Below are positions 7,369-16,093 of a DNA stretch of 64,000 nucleotides, in pieces. How positions within the stretch are numbered: position 1 is the first letter of the stretch; each line of letters opens with the position of its first letter. Location of the stretch: positions 93,912-157,911 of the forward strand of contig CAKTWP010000006.1 of assembly GCA_934630705.1 (NCBI GenBank). Reading direction: 5' to 3'. The position numbers were made by a program, and so were the translations under genes. The stretch is from an uncultured Clostridia bacterium (GTDB lineage Bacteria; Bacillota; Clostridia; Christensenellales; Aristaeellaceae). The notes under the pieces were generated by a model, which had not been told where the DNA came from, made no database searches, and saw only the letters and a list, made by a program, of their open reading frames with translations.

Positions 7369-9966
7369 TTACAGCTTCAGGGCCTTTTCCTTCAGCAGAA
7401 ACAGCTTGTTCAGCGCGTCCATGGGCGTCATGGCCAGCACATCCAGCGCCCGCACTTCTTCCACAAACTCGGTCTTGGAAAAGTCCATCAGATCCACCTG
7501 TTCATTTTTCTTGCGATGGCCCGCGCCCAGAATGTTCTGGCCGATGGAGTTATTGGTCAGGTCGTTCACTTCCAGCCGGGCCTCGATTTCCTGAGCCCGG
7601 GCCACCACCTGCCGGGGTACGCCCGCCAGCCGGGCCACATAAATACCAAAGCTCTTATCCGCGCCGCCGGGAATGATTTTGCGCAGGAAGATCACTTCCT
7701 CGCCGTGCTCCTTCACCGACACGCAGAAATTGCATACGCCCTCCAGATGCCCTTCCAGCTCGGAAAGCTCATGATAATGGGTGGCAAACAGGGTTTTCGC
7801 CCCGGATTTCTTCGTATCGCATAGGTATTCCACTGCCGCCCAGGCGATGGACAGGCCATCAAAGGTGCTGGTGCCTCGGCCGATTTCGTCCAGAATCACC
7901 AGAGAACGGCTGGTGGCGTTGCGAAGAATATAGGCCATTTCGCTCATTTCCACCATGAATGTGGATTGGCCCGTGGCCAGATCATCCGATGCGCCCACCC
8001 GGGTGTACACCCCGTCCACCAGCGAAATTTTCGCCTCCCGGGCAGGCACGAAGGAGCCCATGTGGGCCATCAGCGTAATCAGCGCCACCTGACGCATATA
8101 GGTGCTCTTGCCGGCCATGTTGGGGCCGGTGATAATCTGCATCCGGCGCTGATCGGGGTCCAGATGGGTGTCGTTGGGCACAAAGGCCATATCCTGCATG
8201 CTGGCTTCCACCACAGGATGCCGGCCATCGAGAATATCGATGCAGCCATCGTCGGTGATCTCCGGGCGCACATAGCCCCGCTTGCGGGCTACCCGGGCCA
8301 GCGACAAAAGCGCGTCCAGCATCTTGTAGGCCGCGGCGGTGGATTGCAGCGCCGCCATCTGGCTGCCGATCTCGCCGCGCACGTTTTCAAACAGCGCCAG
8401 CTCCAGCTTGGCCGCCTGCTCCTGCGCCCCGGTGAGCTTGCTTTCGATGGCGCGGAGCTCATCGGTGGTAAAGCGTTCGCTGCCGGTCAGGGTCTGGCGG
8501 CGCTGATAGCGCAGAGGAACCAGCGCGTAATTGGACTTGGTGACTTCAATATAATAGCCAAACACCCGGTTATACTGAATCCGCAGGTTTTTGATGCCGG
8601 TGGCTTCCCGCTCCCGGGCTTCCAGATCCAGCAGCCATTGCTTGCCGTCGGTGCTGGCACGGCGCAGCTCGTCCAGCTGGGGATTGAACCCCGCACGGAT
8701 AATCCCGCCATCTGAAATCAGCAGGGGCGCGTCGGGCGAAATGGCCCGGGAAAGCAGATCCCGCAGCGCGGGCAGGGGATCAAGCAGCTCCTGCAGGAAG
8801 GCGAGCGCGTCTCCCTCAATGCCGGAAAGCAGCGCAAGAATCTCTGGCGCCTGTTCCAAAGAGCGCAGCAGCGCCAGACAGTCCCGGGCGTTCAGTGAAT
8901 GATAGGACACCTTGGAAAGCAGCCGCTCCATGTCATAGACGTTGGTCAGCTTGTTTCGCAGCTCCTCGGAGAGCACATGATTGTTATAAAGCGCTTCCAC
9001 CGCGGCCAGCCGGGCGTTGATCTTTTCCCTGTTCAGCAGCGGCTTTTCCACCCAGGAGCGCAAAAGCCGCCCGCCCATGGCCGTGGCGGTTTCATCCAGA
9101 ATGGACAGCAGCGACCCTTTGGCCGTGCGGCCCCGGATGGTTTCGGTAAGCTCCAGGTTTCGGCGGGTGGCCGCGTCCAGTGGCATGGTATCGCCCTTTT
9201 CCACCACGCGGATGGCGGCGATATGCTGCAGGGAGTTTTTCTGGGTTTCGTTCAGATAGCGCATCAGCGCCCCGGCGGCCGCCGTGGCCACGGACAGGGA
9301 TGCATCCAGCCCCAGCGCAATCAGAGAGGACACATGAAAATGCGCCAGCAGCGTATCCCGGGCGCTTTGGCTCTGGAAGGCCGCGGCAGTATACGCCGTG
9401 CAGGGGATGGCGGCGCAGGGCTTGGCAAAGGCGATATCATTGGTGATGATCTCGCCGGGGTTCATGGCGCACAGCGCGGCTTTAACCGCCGCTTCCTCCG
9501 CCGGCAGCTGCTGCACGAAAAATTCGCCCGTGGACACATCGCAGCTGGCCAGCCCGGCCCGCTTGCCATTGATGCACAGGGAGCAGAGGAAATTATTCCG
9601 TCGCTCGCCGATTACGCTGGCGTCGGTCAGGGTGCCGGGAGTGATAATGCGCACAATGTCCCGCTCCACCAGCCCCTTGGCCAGGGCCGGATCCTGCATC
9701 TGCTCGCCAATGGCCACCTTATAGCCCTTTTCTACCAGCCGGGCCACATACGTATCCACCGCGTGGTGGGGCACGCCGCACATGGGCGCACGCTCCTCCA
9801 GGCCGCAGTCCTTTCCCGTCAGGGTCAATTCCAGTTCGCGGCTGGCGGTTAGAGCGTCCTCAAAAAACATTTCATAAAAGTCGCCCACGCGGAAAAACAG
9901 CAGGGTGTCCGGGTTTTGCTCCTTGAGGCGCATGTATTGCTGCATCATGGGAGAAAGGGTGGCCAT
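7369..9966 (-). CDS. mutS: DNA mismatch repair protein MutS
   Basis: 865 residues. The N-terminal mismatch-reading motif F-Y-E is seen in GDFYEMFF (Phe30, Glu32). The C-terminal ATPase has TGPNMAGKST (Walker A), VILDEIGRGTSTFDG (Walker B/D-loop) and FATHYHEL. It recognises mismatches and recruits MutL, the next gene. AAAGGAG stands ahead of ATG at 9966. The gap to the ricA-like gene is 43 bases. Length and order are those of ordinary MutS1. Confidence 0.96.
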   Translation of the reverse strand: MATLSPMMQQYMRLKEQNPDTLLFFRVGDFYEMFFEDALTASRELELTLTGKDCGLEERAPMCGVPHHAVDTYVARLVEKGYKVAIGEQMQDPALAKGLVERDIVRIITPGTLTDASVIGERRNNFLCSLCINGKRAGLASCDVSTGEFFVQQLPAEEAAVKAALCAMNPGEIITNDIAFAKPCAAIPCTAYTAAAFQSQSARDTLLAHFHVSSLIALGLDASLSVATAAAGALMRYLNETQKNSLQHIAAIRVVEKGDTMPLDAATRRNLELTETIRGRTAKGSLLSILDETATAMGGRLLRSWVEKPLLNREKINARLAAVEALYNNHVLSEELRNKLTNVYDMERLLSKVSYHSLNARDCLALLRSLEQAPEILALLSGIEGDALAFLQELLDPLPALRDLLSRAISPDAPLLISDGGIIRAGFNPQLDELRRASTDGKQWLLDLEAREREATGIKNLRIQYNRVFGYYIEVTKSNYALVPLRYQRRQTLTGSERFTTDELRAIESKLTGAQEQAAKLELALFENVRGEIGSQMAALQSTAAAYKMLDALLSLARVARKRGYVRPEITDDGCIDILDGRHPVVEASMQDMAFVPNDTHLDPDQRRMQIITGPNMAGKSTYMRQVALITLMAHMGSFVPAREAKISLVDGVYTRVGASDDLATGQSTFMVEMSEMAYILRNATSRSLVILDEIGRGTSTFDGLSIAWAAVEYLCDTKKSGAKTLFATHYHELSELEGHLEGVCNFCVSVKEHGEEVIFLRKIIPGGADKSFGIYVARLAGVPRQVVARAQEIEARLEVNDLTNNSIGQNILGAGHRKKNEQVDLMDFSKTEFVEEVRALDVLAMTPMDALNKLFLLKEKALKL

Positions 9967-10009
9967 GGATGAGACGCTCCTTTATCTTTGGTGTGGAGAA
10001 GGGGAAAAA

Positions 10010-10405
10010 TCAATGGCAGCAGCCGCCGCAGGAATGGCAATCCCCGCTGCAGGAGGATGCGCCGCCGGGCGAAAGCAGCTTGGATAATTCGGCGTTCACG
10101 GCCTGCATCATGGAAGTGAAATCCTGCCGGGCGGCGCGCATGGCCGCAGCCAGCGGCAGCGCCTGGATTTCCTCCTGCACCGCTTCCATCTCCCGGGTCA
10201 GCGCGCCCATCTGATCAAAATCCGGGCTTTCCTGCAGGGAAATATCCTCGATCTGCTGATGCAGTTCATTGTAATGGGCCACGGCCGCGGCGATGGCTTC
10301 ATCCTGGGAGGCCGCGTCCTCCGCGGCGCGCATGGCGATATATTCAGGAGACCGGGCGATTTCCTGCGCCAGTTCCTGCGCTTTAAGAATGACGGCTTGA
10401 GTCAT
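10010..10405 (-). CDS. YlbF/YmcA (RicA-like) family protein with cysteine-rich tail
   Basis: 131 residues, mostly helical, of the YlbF/YmcA family, ending in a cysteine-rich tail CSGDCHSCGGCC. In Bacillus the RicA-RicF-RicT complex carries 4Fe-4S clusters and promotes RNase Y-dependent mRNA maturation; a cysteine tail of this kind would suit cluster binding. It lies 6 bases after miaB, and in Bacillus ymcA likewise follows the miaB gene, which supports a RicA identity. It lies in the same operon as an RNase G, which also fits an RNA-processing role (inference). The family assignment is good; the subtype is less sure. Confidence 0.75.
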   Translation of the reverse strand: MTQAVILKAQELAQEIARSPEYIAMRAAEDAASQDEAIAAAVAHYNELHQQIEDISLQESPDFDQMGALTREMEAVQEEIQALPLAAAMRAARQDFTSMMQAVNAELSKLLSPGGASSCSGDCHSCGGCCH

Positions 10406-10411
10406 AGAGCA

Positions 10412-11827
10412 TTATTCTCCTTTCCAGATTTCGCCGCGCAGGGTGGTCTTGCTGGCGGCGGTGATTTTCACCGGCACGATCTGCCCGATCAGCTGGGGAT
10501 CGCCGGCAAAATTGACGCTGATCAGCCGGGAGCATTTGCCGGTGAGCTGCTGATCGCTGCGCCGGGAGCAGCCTGTCACCAGCACTTCCTCCCGTTTTCC
10601 GATCATGCCGGCAAAAGCCTTTTGCGTCATTTCATCCTGCAGGGCGATCAGCCGCTCAATGCGCTCCGTGGCCAGGGCGGGATCAATGCGGCCAGGCATT
10701 TCCGCGGCACGGGTGCCCACCCGGGGGGAGTAAATGAAGGTAAAGGCGCTGTCATAGCCCACCTGACGCACCAGATCCATGGTATCTTCAAAATCCTGAT
10801 CCGTTTCCCCGGGGAAAGCCACGATGATGTCCGTGGTCAGGCCCACGTCCGGGGCGATGCGGCGGATTTTCTCCACCTTCTCCAAATAGGCTTCCCGGGT
10901 ATAGCGGCGGTTCATGGCTTCCAAAATCCGGTTGCTGCCAGACTGCACCGGCAGATGCAGATGGCGGCACAGAGCCTTGTTTTCCGCCATTTCCGCAATC
11001 AAAGCATCGGAAAGATCCTTGGGATGGGAGGTCATAAAGCGAATGCGGGGGATGCCGGTCTGCGCCACCTTGCGCAGAAGCGCCGGGAAGGAAACGCCGC
11101 CGGGCACGTCATTGCCATAGGAGTTTACGTTTTGCCCCAGCAGCATGATTTCCTTCACACCCTGCTTTTGCAGCGCGTCCACTTCCCGCAGAATATCATC
11201 CGCGGTGCGGCTCCGCTCCCGGCCCCGCACGTAGGGCACGATGCAATAGGAGCAGAAATTGTTGCAGCCGTACATGATGGTCACATACGCCTGGAAATCC
11301 GATTCCCGGCGGATGGGCAGGCCCTCGATGAGGGTGGATTGCTCATCCGGCACGGCCACCACCCGGCGCTTTGTTTCCACCGCCCGGAGCAAAAGCTCGG
11401 GCAGGCGATGGATATTGCCGGTACCGAAGGCCACGTCGATAAACGGATACTGGCGCAGAATCTTTTCGGCCATGCCCGGCTCCTGCACCATGCAGCCGCA
11501 AACGCCGATCATCAGCTCCGGCCGCTCTTTTTTCACTTCCTTGAGCCAGGTGACGTTGCCCAGCGCCTTGCGCTCGGCGTTATCGCGGATGCAGCAGGTG
11601 TTATGGAGCACAAAGTCCGCCTCCTCCTTGCAGGGGGCGGCGGTCAGGCCCATTTCTTCCAGCATGCCGGCCAGCTTTTCGGAATCATGAGCGTTCATCT
11701 GGCAGCCATAGGTGACGATAAAATAGGTTTTCGGCCGATCCGGCAGCGCGGCAAATTCCCGGGCAAACTGCGCCTGGGCCGCCATTTCTGCCGGGGAAAT
11801 GCGAACGGTTTCTTCCTTCAGGGGCAT
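10412..11827 (-). CDS. miaB: tRNA-2-methylthio-N6-dimethylallyladenosine synthase MiaB
   Basis: 471 residues. It adds a methylthio group to i6A37 made by MiaA. The N-terminal UPF0004 domain has TYGCQMNAHDSEK and further cysteines; the radical-SAM triad is CNNFCSYC; the C-terminal part is the TRAM domain. I use ATG at 11827 because AGGAGGAGG lies 8 bases upstream; a longer frame starting at 11872 lies inside the RNase G gene. It overlaps RNase G by 10 bases. Length is normal for MiaB. Confidence 0.94.
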   Translation of the reverse strand: MPLKEETVRISPAEMAAQAQFAREFAALPDRPKTYFIVTYGCQMNAHDSEKLAGMLEEMGLTAAPCKEEADFVLHNTCCIRDNAERKALGNVTWLKEVKKERPELMIGVCGCMVQEPGMAEKILRQYPFIDVAFGTGNIHRLPELLLRAVETKRRVVAVPDEQSTLIEGLPIRRESDFQAYVTIMYGCNNFCSYCIVPYVRGRERSRTADDILREVDALQKQGVKEIMLLGQNVNSYGNDVPGGVSFPALLRKVAQTGIPRIRFMTSHPKDLSDALIAEMAENKALCRHLHLPVQSGSNRILEAMNRRYTREAYLEKVEKIRRIAPDVGLTTDIIVAFPGETDQDFEDTMDLVRQVGYDSAFTFIYSPRVGTRAAEMPGRIDPALATERIERLIALQDEMTQKAFAGMIGKREEVLVTGCSRRSDQQLTGKCSRLISVNFAGDPQLIGQIVPVKITAASKTTLRGEIWKGE

Positions 11828-12975
11828 GGGAGTTCCTCCTCCTTCAGGCCCGTGCCGTGGCAATAGGGGCACAGCGGCGTGGGCACCGGGTTGGTTTCTT
11901 CAGTCTTTTTCCGGGTCAATTCCATCAGCCCCAGGCTGGTGAACCCGTGGATTACGGCCTTCACCGGATCGCTTCGCAGCGCTTCTTCCAGTGCCTGTGT
12001 TACGGCTTCCCGGCTTTCCGGGGCCTGCATATCCACAAAGTCGATCAGAATGATGCCGCCGATTCCCCGCAGCCGAAGCAGCCGGGCGATCTCCCGGGCG
12101 GCTTCCTGATTGAGCTTGAGGAAGGTGGCTTCCGTGCCGGCCTTGCCGCCGGTAAACTTGCCGCTGTTCACATCGATCACCGTCAGCGCTTCCGTCCGGT
12201 CGATCACCAGAAATCCGCCGCAATCCAGCCAGACCTTCCGTTTTAAGGATTTATCCAGCCTTCCCTGCACGGCGTAAATGGCAAAGGGATTTTCGCACAG
12301 CCGCACCGGCACGGATACCCCCGGCAGCGCCTCAGGGACATTGCACAAAATTTCGGATACGCCGCCGGGCTCATCCCGCAGCAGCCGCATAAGCAGGCTT
12401 TCCCGGCCCGCGATCATGCAGGGGGCCTGCGCCTGAGCGGCCTTTTGCGCGATGCCCTGCCACTTTGCCAGCAGCGACTGCACCTCGGCGGCAATGTCCG
12501 CCTCTGCCGCATCCGCGCTTTCCAGCCGCATCACCAGCCCCATCCCGGATGGCGAAAGGCGATCGGCCAGGGCGTACAGCCGCCTGCGGGTTTCCGCATC
12601 GGTAATCTTCTTGGATACGGCGGCCCGGAGGGAGGCGGGGGTCAGAATCACGGTGTGCCCCGCCAGAGAAAGATCCGCTGTCAGATACGCGGCCTTTTCC
12701 CCGATGGGCGGCTTTTTCACCTGCAGCAGCAGCCGGTCTCCGGATTTGGGCTTTTCCCGGCATTCGGAGAAGGGCAGGAAGCCAATCTGCTTTTTATCCA
12801 GCTTCACAAACGCCGCTTCCATCCCCCGCACGATCCGATCCACCACGCACAGGTAAATCTGCTCGGGCTCAATTCCCGCCTGCTTTTCCCGGGAAAAGGA
12901 AAGCAGCCGGTTTTCATCCATCAGGGCCAGCGCCGTTTTGCCATCATGGATTTCGATCAGAATCCGTTTGCTCAT
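11818..12975 (-). CDS. ribonuclease G/E family protein (short form)
   Basis: 385 residues, shorter than E. coli RNase G (about 490). The N-terminal S1-like part (about 35-110) contains GMEAAFVKL. The catalytic core has the two metal-binding aspartates in VIDVNSGKFTGG and IILIDFVDM. The zinc-link motif CPYCHG sits near the C-terminus. It cleaves single-stranded RNA, acting in rRNA and mRNA maturation. It overlaps TIGR03936 and miaB by 4 and 10 bases. The shortness seems to come from trimmed S1/small domains rather than truncation, since both ends are intact. Confidence 0.88.
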   Translation of the reverse strand: MSKRILIEIHDGKTALALMDENRLLSFSREKQAGIEPEQIYLCVVDRIVRGMEAAFVKLDKKQIGFLPFSECREKPKSGDRLLLQVKKPPIGEKAAYLTADLSLAGHTVILTPASLRAAVSKKITDAETRRRLYALADRLSPSGMGLVMRLESADAAEADIAAEVQSLLAKWQGIAQKAAQAQAPCMIAGRESLLMRLLRDEPGGVSEILCNVPEALPGVSVPVRLCENPFAIYAVQGRLDKSLKRKVWLDCGGFLVIDRTEALTVIDVNSGKFTGGKAGTEATFLKLNQEAAREIARLLRLRGIGGIILIDFVDMQAPESREAVTQALEEALRSDPVKAVIHGFTSLGLMELTRKKTEETNPVPTPLCPYCHGTGLKEEELPCP

Positions 12976-13634
12976 AGGCTTTCCAGCGGGCAGAGCACCT
13001 CGCCCGCAAGCCCCAGCAGCTGGGTGCGGGTGATCAGCATTCGGGGCCGGTTGACGCCGGCAAATGTGAACAGCGAATCCAGCAGCAAATCAGGCTTGCA
13101 CGTGGCCTTTTCAGACAGCGCAAGGGTCATATACAGCGTGTCGCCCGACAGGGACAGGGTGTAAATCATGGGCCGGATATCGCAGGGCTTCAGGCCCGTT
13201 TTGGTTTTGCGAACGGCGGGGATTTCCGCCTGCGCAAGGAAGCCGTGAACCGCTTCCGCCAGCCCGGCAGGCACCGTTTCCAGCTTCGCTGCATAGGATG
13301 CGGCGGCCAGCAGCGCCATGGGCGCGGCATGGCGGTCGTCTACCGGCACGCAGCTCACCAGCGGCAGGTCAGGCGGCAGCGCAGCGGAAAGCCGGGCCAT
13401 GAATTCCTCCGGGGCCACGTCTCTTTCCAGCGGCACTTCCATCACTTCCCGCTTTCCCGCCATGCCCAGAGACAGCGGCGCGGCGAAAGACAGCAGAATA
13501 TGCGGATTAAACCCCTGGGAATAGCGCAGGGGCAGATCACTGCGGCGCAGCGCCCGCTGCATGGCGCGCATCAGATCCAGATGACCGATCATCCGCAGCC
13601 GGGGCGTTTTTTCAAAGACCACGATCATTTTCAT
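12972..13634 (-). CDS. TIGR03936 family protein (radical SAM-linked, DUF2344)
   Basis: 220 residues. It begins with the family signature FEKTPRLRMIGHLDLMR and has RYSQGFNPHI and LSFAAPLSLG. The family is nearly always next to, or fused with, the TIGR03960 radical-SAM protein, as here with an 18-base gap. Its biochemical role is unknown; the linkage suggests a partner or substrate-holding subunit. GAGGGG lies 9 bases ahead of the ATG. It overlaps RNase G by 4 bases. Confidence 0.88.
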   Translation of the reverse strand: MKMIVVFEKTPRLRMIGHLDLMRAMQRALRRSDLPLRYSQGFNPHILLSFAAPLSLGMAGKREVMEVPLERDVAPEEFMARLSAALPPDLPLVSCVPVDDRHAAPMALLAAASYAAKLETVPAGLAEAVHGFLAQAEIPAVRKTKTGLKPCDIRPMIYTLSLSGDTLYMTLALSEKATCKPDLLLDSLFTFAGVNRPRMLITRTQLLGLAGEVLCPLESL

Positions 13635-13652
13635 AGCGTTCGCCCCTCCTGC

Positions 13653-15557
13653 TCAGTCATGCAGCGCCGCGTGGCGCGCTTCGGGATCCTGTCCCTTCAG
13701 CGGCGGATGCTCCACAAATTCGCATACGCCCCACTTGTGCAGCCCGCAGCCATTGCAGCCGTAGCGGCAGTCGTGGGTGATGACGCCAGCCTTGGCCTTT
13801 TCGTTTTCCCGCTTCAGGTATTCCTGGCTCACGCCCGCATCGATAAACTGCCAGGGCAGCAGCTCCTCATAAGGCCGCTCCCGGTAGGCGTAGAAAGCGG
13901 GATCCAGATGGCAATCCCGGAAGGCCTCCAGCCAGGCGTCATATTTGAAATGCTCGCTCCAGCCATCCAGCCGGCAGCCCCGCTTCCAGGCGTGATAGAT
14001 CACATCGCCCACCCGCCGGTCGCCCCGGGCGATTACCGCTTCCAGCATGGACAGATTGCTTTCATGCCAGTTGAAGGTGACGAATTTCTGCTTGAGATAT
14101 TGCCGCAGCGCCGCCTGCTTTTCATGGACGGTTTCGATCGTATCCTGAGCAGCCCATTGGAAGGGCGTGAAGGGCTTGGGCACGAACACCGAGGCCGAGC
14201 AGGTCACCTTCAGTCCCCGGGCCCGCTTTTCCTTGGGCAGGCTGTAATACGCGCCTACCACCTTCTGGGCCAGATGACCGATGCCCTGCAGATCCTCATC
14301 GGTTTCCGTGGGCAGGCCCATCATAAAATACAGCTTCACGCTGCTCCAGCCGCATTCAAACGCATCCGTCACCGAGCGGATCAGATCGCCCTCGGTCACG
14401 CCCTTGTTAATCACGTCCCGCAGCCGCTGGGTGCCCGCTTCGGGAGCCAGCGTCAGGCCGGATTTCTTCACCTGCTGGGTTTCCTCCAGGGATTGCTTGA
14501 CGATGTTGTCAATGCGCATGGAGGGCAGCGAAACGCCCACCCGCTTGTCCCGGAACCGATCCATCAGCGCGGAGATCAGCTGAGGCAGGCAGGTGTAATC
14601 CCCGGAGGACAGGCTGGACAGGCTGATTTCCTCATAGCCCGTGGCCTTTTCCAGCGAATCGGCCAGCTGCAAAAGCCGCTCCATGCTCCGCTCCCGCACC
14701 GGGCGATAGAGCATCCCCGCCTGGCAGAAACGGCAGCCCCTTGTGCAGCCCCGCATGATTTCCAGCACGATCCGGTCATGGATAATCTCGGTATAGGGCA
14801 CGGGAATTTTATCCGGATAAATGGCGGCGCTCAGGTCCTTCACCACCCGCTTCTTCACCACCGCAGGAGCGGCGGGATCAATGGGCTTGAAAGAGGCCAG
14901 CGTGCCGTCGTCGTGATAAGCAGCTTCATACAGGGCGGGCACATACATGCCCTCGATCCCCGCCAGCCGCCGCAGAATTTCCTGCTTGCTCTGGCCCTTT
15001 TCCCGGGCGTCGATCACCACGTCGATGAGCTCATGCATGATTTCCTCGCCGTCGCCAATCATGAACGCGTCGAAGAAGGGGGCCAGCGGCTCGGGATTAA
15101 AGGCGCAGGGGCCGCCTGCCACCACCAGCGGATAGGTGTCGCTCCGATCCTTGGCCAGCACCGGGATGCGCCCCAGATCCAGCATTTCCAGAATGTTGGT
15201 GAAGCTCATTTCGTATTGCAGGGTAAAGCCTACCAGCTCAAACTGATCCAGCGGTGTGCGGCTTTCCAGAGAAAACAGGGGCAGATCCACCTGCCGCATG
15301 GCGTCGGCCATGTCCGCCGCGGGCATGCATACCCGCTCGCACACCGCATCCTGCCGCTCGTTTATCAGATGATAGAGAATTTTCATGCCCAGATGGGACA
15401 TGGCGATTTCATAGGTATCCGGGAAGCAGAACGCGAAGTGACACTTCACGCTGTCCCAGGGCTTGTTCGTGGCGTTCATCTCGCCGCCAATGTATCGCGC
15501 CGGGCGCTCCACGGTCTCCAGAAGCTGCTCCAGCCGCGCCGAATCTGCTGCATTCAA
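13653..15557 (-). CDS. TIGR03960 family B12-binding/radical SAM protein
   Basis: 634 residues with a TTG start. The N-terminus has the family signature ERPARYIGGE. A cobalamin-binding-like domain follows, then the radical-SAM triad in CTRGCRFCQAG and a C-terminal cysteine cluster CRYGCNGCG. Function is unknown; it is always paired with TIGR03936. I chose TTG at 15557 because GGGAGGG lies 8 bases ahead. The ATG at 15608 is inside the spacer region and -10 of the promoter (15599-15627), so it cannot be in the message. It is the first gene of the nine-gene operon. Confidence 0.85.
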   Translation of the reverse strand: MNAADSARLEQLLETVERPARYIGGEMNATNKPWDSVKCHFAFCFPDTYEIAMSHLGMKILYHLINERQDAVCERVCMPAADMADAMRQVDLPLFSLESRTPLDQFELVGFTLQYEMSFTNILEMLDLGRIPVLAKDRSDTYPLVVAGGPCAFNPEPLAPFFDAFMIGDGEEIMHELIDVVIDAREKGQSKQEILRRLAGIEGMYVPALYEAAYHDDGTLASFKPIDPAAPAVVKKRVVKDLSAAIYPDKIPVPYTEIIHDRIVLEIMRGCTRGCRFCQAGMLYRPVRERSMERLLQLADSLEKATGYEEISLSSLSSGDYTCLPQLISALMDRFRDKRVGVSLPSMRIDNIVKQSLEETQQVKKSGLTLAPEAGTQRLRDVINKGVTEGDLIRSVTDAFECGWSSVKLYFMMGLPTETDEDLQGIGHLAQKVVGAYYSLPKEKRARGLKVTCSASVFVPKPFTPFQWAAQDTIETVHEKQAALRQYLKQKFVTFNWHESNLSMLEAVIARGDRRVGDVIYHAWKRGCRLDGWSEHFKYDAWLEAFRDCHLDPAFYAYRERPYEELLPWQFIDAGVSQEYLKRENEKAKAGVITHDCRYGCNGCGLHKWGVCEFVEHPPLKGQDPEARHAALHD

Positions 15558-15598
15558 AGGAATAGCCCTCCCGTCAAGATCATACAAAACCACCCTAT

Positions 15599-15627
15599 AT
15601 TTTAGCATGACTTCCCGGGTTTGTCCA
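15599..15627 (-). promoter_or_regulatory. promoter of the TIGR03960-miaB-mutSL-miaA operon
   Basis: TGGACA (15622-15627), 17-base spacer, TAAAAT (15599-15604) on the minus strand. The expected start point lies about 35 bases ahead of the TTG codon at 15557 and its GGGAGGG ribosome site. Confidence 0.65.
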
Positions 15628-15667
15628 TCCCGGACGCGAAAAAAGGGGAAAATGCGGCCATGAAAAA

Positions 15668-15990
15668 ACGCATCCGTTTTCAGGATGCGTCTGCGTATCG
15701 ACAAAGCTGATGCGTTCCGAAAAAATGAAGAGGCCGCAGCCCCTTCATCCCAGCGTGTCAAAAAACGATGTTTTTGACACGCTCCATGCAGGATGAAGGA
15801 TTCATCCTGCATGGCAAGGCTGCGGAAATGATTTTTCTGCGCTTTGCTCCGAAAAATCGCCCCGCCCGACCGGCAAAGCCGGTCGATACGATGAAAAATG
15901 AAGGGCTTGCAGCCCTTCATTGCATCCTGCTTTACATATAGGGACTTTTTCAACAGTCTGAAATGAAGAGGCCGCAGCCCCTTCATCCAT
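15668..15990. repeat. cluster of palindromic intergenic repeats
   Basis: At least six perfect or near-perfect palindromes in about 320 bases: ACGCATCC/GGATGCGT (15668-15690), CGTGTCAAAAA with its complement (15753-15782), CCATGCAGGATGA/TCATCCTGCATGG (15784-15813), GACCGGC/GCCGGTC (15869-15885) and ATGAAGGGC/GCCCTTCAT (15898-15920). The 24-base unit with ATGAAG-AGGC and GCC-CCTTCAT occurs twice (15725-15748 and 15963-15986). Frames running through these on either strand are low-complexity by-products and I do not call them genes. The cluster fills the whole gap between two genes and resembles REP-like or decayed mobile repeats. Confidence 0.75.
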
Positions 15991-16093
15991 CTCCAAGAGT
16001 TTTATGGTGAACTTTTTTCGACAGGCCGGGCTGCGTCCGTTTTCAGGCGGTATCCCCGCCTGTCAGAAAAGCGGCGGATCCCCCTGACTTGCC

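Noticed and set aside
693..14900. Long plus-strand frames opposite mutS, mutL, miaB and others
   Set aside because: High-GC shadow frames rich in Gln, Gly and His, without ribosome sites or family motifs.
15802..15996. Reading frames through the palindrome cluster, including an N-terminal extension of the TIGR03960 gene to 15986
   Set aside because: They are translations of the repeats, lack ribosome sites, and run through the promoter.
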